Shown: positions 60,895 through 64,000 of the stretch, in pieces | Numbering within the stretch: the stretch's first letter is position 1 | Layout of the letters: every line of letters begins with the position of its first letter | From: Tragulus kanchil | Lineage: Eukaryota; Chordata; Mammalia; Artiodactyla; Tragulidae | NCBI GenBank assembly: GCA_022376925.1 | Contig: JAIOJX010000001.1 | Coordinates: forward strand, 1,178,001-1,242,000 | Length of the DNA: 64,000 bases | Direction: 5' to 3' | The notes under the pieces: model-generated | Told to the model about the DNA's origin: nothing | The model's input: only the letters and a program-made list of their open reading frames with translations | Databases searched by the model: none | Translations under genes and position numbers: made by a program

Positions 60895-62100
60895 AATATT
60901 CTGTTTAAGAAACCTTTCCCTTCCCCAAGATTATGGAAATATTTGCCTATATTACCTTCTAAAAGTTGTCCCTGTTTTCCATACATTCGTGTGTGTGGTG
61001 AAGCAGGAATCAAGTGTCTTTTAGAGACGTGCAGTTGTCCCAGTACCACTTGAGATGAACATCCTTCACCCACTGTCCTGAAATATCAATTTCGCTGTAT
61101 GGTAAGCGTCCATACAGCTGGGGGCAGTGTTTGGCTCCCTGTTCTGCTGGCCAGTCTGTCTCCTGGGCACCACACTGCCTTAATTATTACAACTTATAAT
61201 GAAAGTTGATACCCAAAAGGCACATCCTCCCACCTTGTTCTTTTGCAAGAGGCTGCTCTTGGGCTATTGTGTGTCCATATAAATTTTAGAATCAATTCAT
61301 TATATGGATTAGATTATTTAAAGTTATAGTAAAATGTACATAACATAAAGTTTACCGTTTGAGACATTTTTTATTTAAAAACTTACTGTGGTGAAAGTCG
61401 TAATAGAAACATTTACCATTTCAGCCGTCTTGTAGCTGTGCAGCCCTGTGGCATGAAGCACATTCATGTTGTGGTACAACCAGCACCACCAGCCCTGGCA
61501 GAACATTCTCCTCAGCCCGAGCTAAAACTGTCTCCACTGACACTAACTCCCTATTGCCTCCTGCCCCAGCCCGTCACCAGTTCTATTTTCTGTCTCTATG
61601 AATTTGACCACTCTAGGGACCTCATACAAATGTAATCATACTACATGTGGTATTTTTTTTATGTTTATTTATTTGTCTGTTTGGCATCTTAGTTGTGACA
61701 CTTGCATGTTTAGTTGCGGCATGTGGGGTCTGTTTCCCTGGCCAGGGACTGAACCTGGGCCCCCTGCTTCGGGAGTGTAGAGTCTTAACCACTGGACCAC
61801 CAGTCCCTACACCGTGGTCTTTTGTATTTGGCTTATTTCACTTAGCGTAATATTTTCAAGATTCATCTACTATGCAGCACATGTCAGAATTTACTTTCTT
61901 TTTATGGAGAATAATGTTCCATTGTATGACCCCATTTTATTTACCTGTTCATCTGTTGATGGACACTTGGGTTGTCTCCTTTTTGCTATCTCAAGTAATG
62001 CTATCGTGAACATGGGTGTGCGGCTGTCTGAGCCCGGATTAGCTTGTGATTGGAATCATGTTTAATCTGTAGATTAGTTCTGGATAACTGACGTATTTAC
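60895..62100 (-). mobile_element. Old L1 fragments, with a SINE at about 61650-61808
   Basis: Pieces of L1 including TATGAATTTGACCACTCTAG and TGTTGATGGACACTTGGGTT, interrupted by an antisense SINE ending ACTGGACCACCAGTCCCTA. No open reading frame survives. Confidence 0.65.
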
Positions 62101-62545
62101 GGCGTCAGGTATTCCTATTCATAAGCATGGGATCACTCTCCATTTATTTAGGTCTTCTTTAATATTTTTCCATAAAATGTTATGAAATTCCTTATATGGA
62201 TCTTTCACATCTTTTGTTAGTTTGATTCCTAGTTACCTTTTAACTTTTGTAAATGGTGTCTTAAGTTGTATTTTCCAATTTATTTTTTTGTTGCTGGCGT
62301 ATGTATAAAAATACAATTAATTTTTGTACATATTGATCTTATAACTGGGAAACTTTCTAAAAGCTTAGTTCCAAAAATGTCTATAAAGTCTTTTGGGTAT
62401 TCTTTCAGTTTCAGAAGCTAGAAGTGGTACCAAAGCAGTTAGACAAAGGAAATCAAAGGTATAATACTTGTAAAGAAGGAAACAACACTGTCATTATTTG
62501 CTGATGATAGGATTCTACACATAGAAAACCCAAAAGCCGACTTTC
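62100..62545. mobile_element. Old L1 ORF2 fragments in both orientations
   Basis: 62100-62400 reads as antisense L1. 62430-62545 reads in the sense direction and includes TTTGCTGATGATAGG (FADD motif of the reverse transcriptase) and CATAGAAAACCC. The switch in orientation implies an inversion or a 5'-inverted insertion. Confidence 0.65.
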
Positions 62546-62584
62546 AGCTCATTTTGTTCCACAGTTTGAAGGGAACATGAGATT

Positions 62585-62830
62585 TACTTGGTGGTACAGC
62601 GGATAGGAATCTGCCTGGCAACACAGGGAACAGAGGCTTGATGCCTGCTCCAGAAGATCCCACACGCAGCGGAGTAACTAGGGCCGTGAGATACAACCAC
62701 TGAGCCCGTGCGCTGCAACCGCTGAAGCCCACGTGCCTAGAGCCTGCGCTTCTCAGCAAGAGAAGGCACCACAGCCGAGTAACTACCTGCCCTGCAGCAA
62801 TGAAGACCCAGTGCAACCAAAAATTAAGTG
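62585..62830 (+). mobile_element. Degenerate tRNA-derived SINE
   Basis: Head TTGGTGGTACAGCGGATAGG and 3' part GAAGACCCAGTGCAACC with a short A-rich tail. Confidence 0.65.
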
Positions 62831-63039
62831 AATAATAAATAATTTAAAATGAAACAACATGGAAAACAGGACATTAATTCAGAGTATAAAATCAGAACTC
62901 TTCATGAAATATAGTTGATGTTTATCAAAATGAATATAAAATGTATACATGAAAAAGAGATGTTACATTTGGACCTATAAACGCAAACTGGCCAACAGTC
63001 CGTTTTCTCCTGTTTATTTACAACGGTTTATGACGTTCG

Positions 63040-63382
63040 CCATGTTGTTGTTCAGTTGCTGTGTCCTGTCTAGCTCTTTACAACCCCATGGACTGAGCAC
63101 GCCAGATTTTCCTTTCCTTCACCACCTCCCAGAGTTTACTCAAACTTGTGTCCATTGAGTCAATGATGACATCCAACCATCTCATCTTCTTGTCACCCTG
63201 CCTCTCCTCCTGTCCTCAGTCTTTCCCAGCGTCAGGGTCTTTTCCAGTGAGTTGCTTCTTTGCAGCAGGTGGCCAAAGTATCGGCACTTCAGCATCAGTC
63301 CTTCCAATGAATATTCAGGGTGATTTCATTTAGGATTGACTGGTTTCATCTCCTCGAAGACAAAAGACTCTCAAGAGTCTTC
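63040..63382 (-). mobile_element. BovB LINE, antisense, first part
   Basis: Contains GTCCATTGAGTCAATGATG, CCAACCATCTCATCTTC and CAGTCCTTCCAATGAATATT, standard BovB sequence. It breaks at CTCAAGAGTCTTCT and resumes after about 63930. Confidence 0.85.
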
Positions 63383-63386
63383 TGTA

Positions 63387-63550
63387 GGGCTTCCCCTGGT
63401 GGTCCAGTGGGTTAGGACGCTGCCTTGCAGTGCAAGGGCCGCCGGTTCAATCCCTGGCCTGGGAAGATCCCATTTGCCACGGAGCGGTTGGACCAGTGTG
63501 TCCAATTATTGAGCCGGAGCTCTGGTGCGCATGCGCCCAGAGCCAGCACC
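63387..63550 (+). mobile_element. Young CHR-like SINE, 3' part missing
   Basis: Starts GGCTTCCCCTGGTGGTCCAG and stops in mid-body at CGCCCAGAGCC. It is inserted into BovB. Confidence 0.8.
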
Positions 63551-63930
63551 CAGTCCGTTTTGATTCAGTGCTGAAGCCTCCAGGTGTTTACAGGCAATAT
63601 TAGCCCGGGCTGGGAATCAGTCACAGCCCTAGTCAATGATTACTTTTGTGGCTCTGAGGATGGAAAGGGCGTGTTGCAGCTGGGGAGCAACTAACTCGGC
63701 AAGAAGTTAACGAGTCCATGCTGCGTGCACACGCAGCGGCCTAACGTGCGCTGACCGGTGTTCCTAAGTCCACAGATCTCTCACCTGTTGCTGATGAGTA
63801 TATCCCCAGCTAATAAGCCCATGTGAATCAAATCACTTGTTTGTCTTAGATCTTTCTAGTGTCTTTCTCATTCCCAATTTACTTTTCTCCTGGCTCAGCC
63901 AAAGCCACAAAAACCTTCACCAGTTTATTT
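63551..63930. other. Unassigned insert between SINE and resumed BovB
   Basis: About 380 bases foreign to both neighbours, ending TTTATTTCGCCACA. It has the look of an LTR end but I cannot assign it. Confidence 0.4.
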
Positions 63931-63934
63931 CGCC

Positions 63935-64000
63935 ACACTCCAGCACCACAATTATTCAAAGAGTCAACTCCAGCACCAAAGCATCAATTCTTCGGCACTG
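63935..64000 (-). mobile_element. BovB LINE, antisense, resumed
   Basis: AAAGCATCAATTCTTCGGC is BovB sequence that normally follows shortly after the break at 63382. It runs off the right edge. Confidence 0.75.

Noticed and set aside
54480..64000. TAFAZZIN, the next gene expected from human synteny
   Set aside because: No exon of an acyltransferase with its HX4D-type motif was found; the gene probably lies beyond the right edge.

Overview
The window is a piece of a ruminant X chromosome, equivalent to human Xq28 read backwards. Four conserved genes all lie on the minus strand, from high to low coordinates: ATP6AP1 (43980-54180), GDI1 (34630-42676), FAM50A (26186-32876) and the 5' part of PLXNA3 (33-8624, continuing off the left edge). 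This is the order ATP6AP1-GDI1-FAM50A-PLXNA3 known from human Xq28. Bov-tA SINEs, BovB LINE pieces and tRNA-Glu type (CHR-like) SINEs mark the genome as a ruminant. I saw no clear Bov-A2 dimer but several young copies of one CHR-like SINE, so the species may not be domestic cattle (inference, weak).

Layout: 1-8646 holds PLXNA3 exons 2-26 with clean splice sites; 8647-11589 is its intron 1, and a GC-rich island at 11150-12120 is its likely promoter. 12120-25950 is repeat-rich intergenic DNA with LTRs of several old endogenous retroviruses, L1 and SINE copies, a zinc-finger gene fragment and a U6 pseudogene. FAM50A (12 coding exons), GDI1 (11) and ATP6AP1 (10) follow, each with its own CpG-rich 5' end; poly(A) signals are visible for all three. 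54480-64000, upstream of ATP6AP1, is mostly SINE, L1 and BovB sequence; TAFAZZIN, the next gene in human, is not reached.

The outstanding feature is not a gene. Ten times in 64 kb a segment of about 1.07-1.13 kb occurs twice in direct tandem, almost identical, often with small indels and with scrambled bases at the junction. Some copies cut across genes: GDI1 exon 1 occurs three times, GDI1 exons 5-6 twice, ATP6AP1 exons 4-5 twice and exons 7-9 twice. Taken at face value these repeats would frameshift two essential genes; taking one good copy of each exon gives full open reading frames of 447 and 466 residues. The most economical reading is a systematic assembly artefact, and coordinates inside these blocks should be treated as provisional.

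The genes do not form a pathway. PLXNA3 is an axon-guidance receptor, FAM50A a nuclear splicing-associated protein, GDI1 a Rab recycling factor and ATP6AP1 an accessory subunit of the vacuolar proton pump. They are housekeeping or neuronal genes kept together by ancient synteny.
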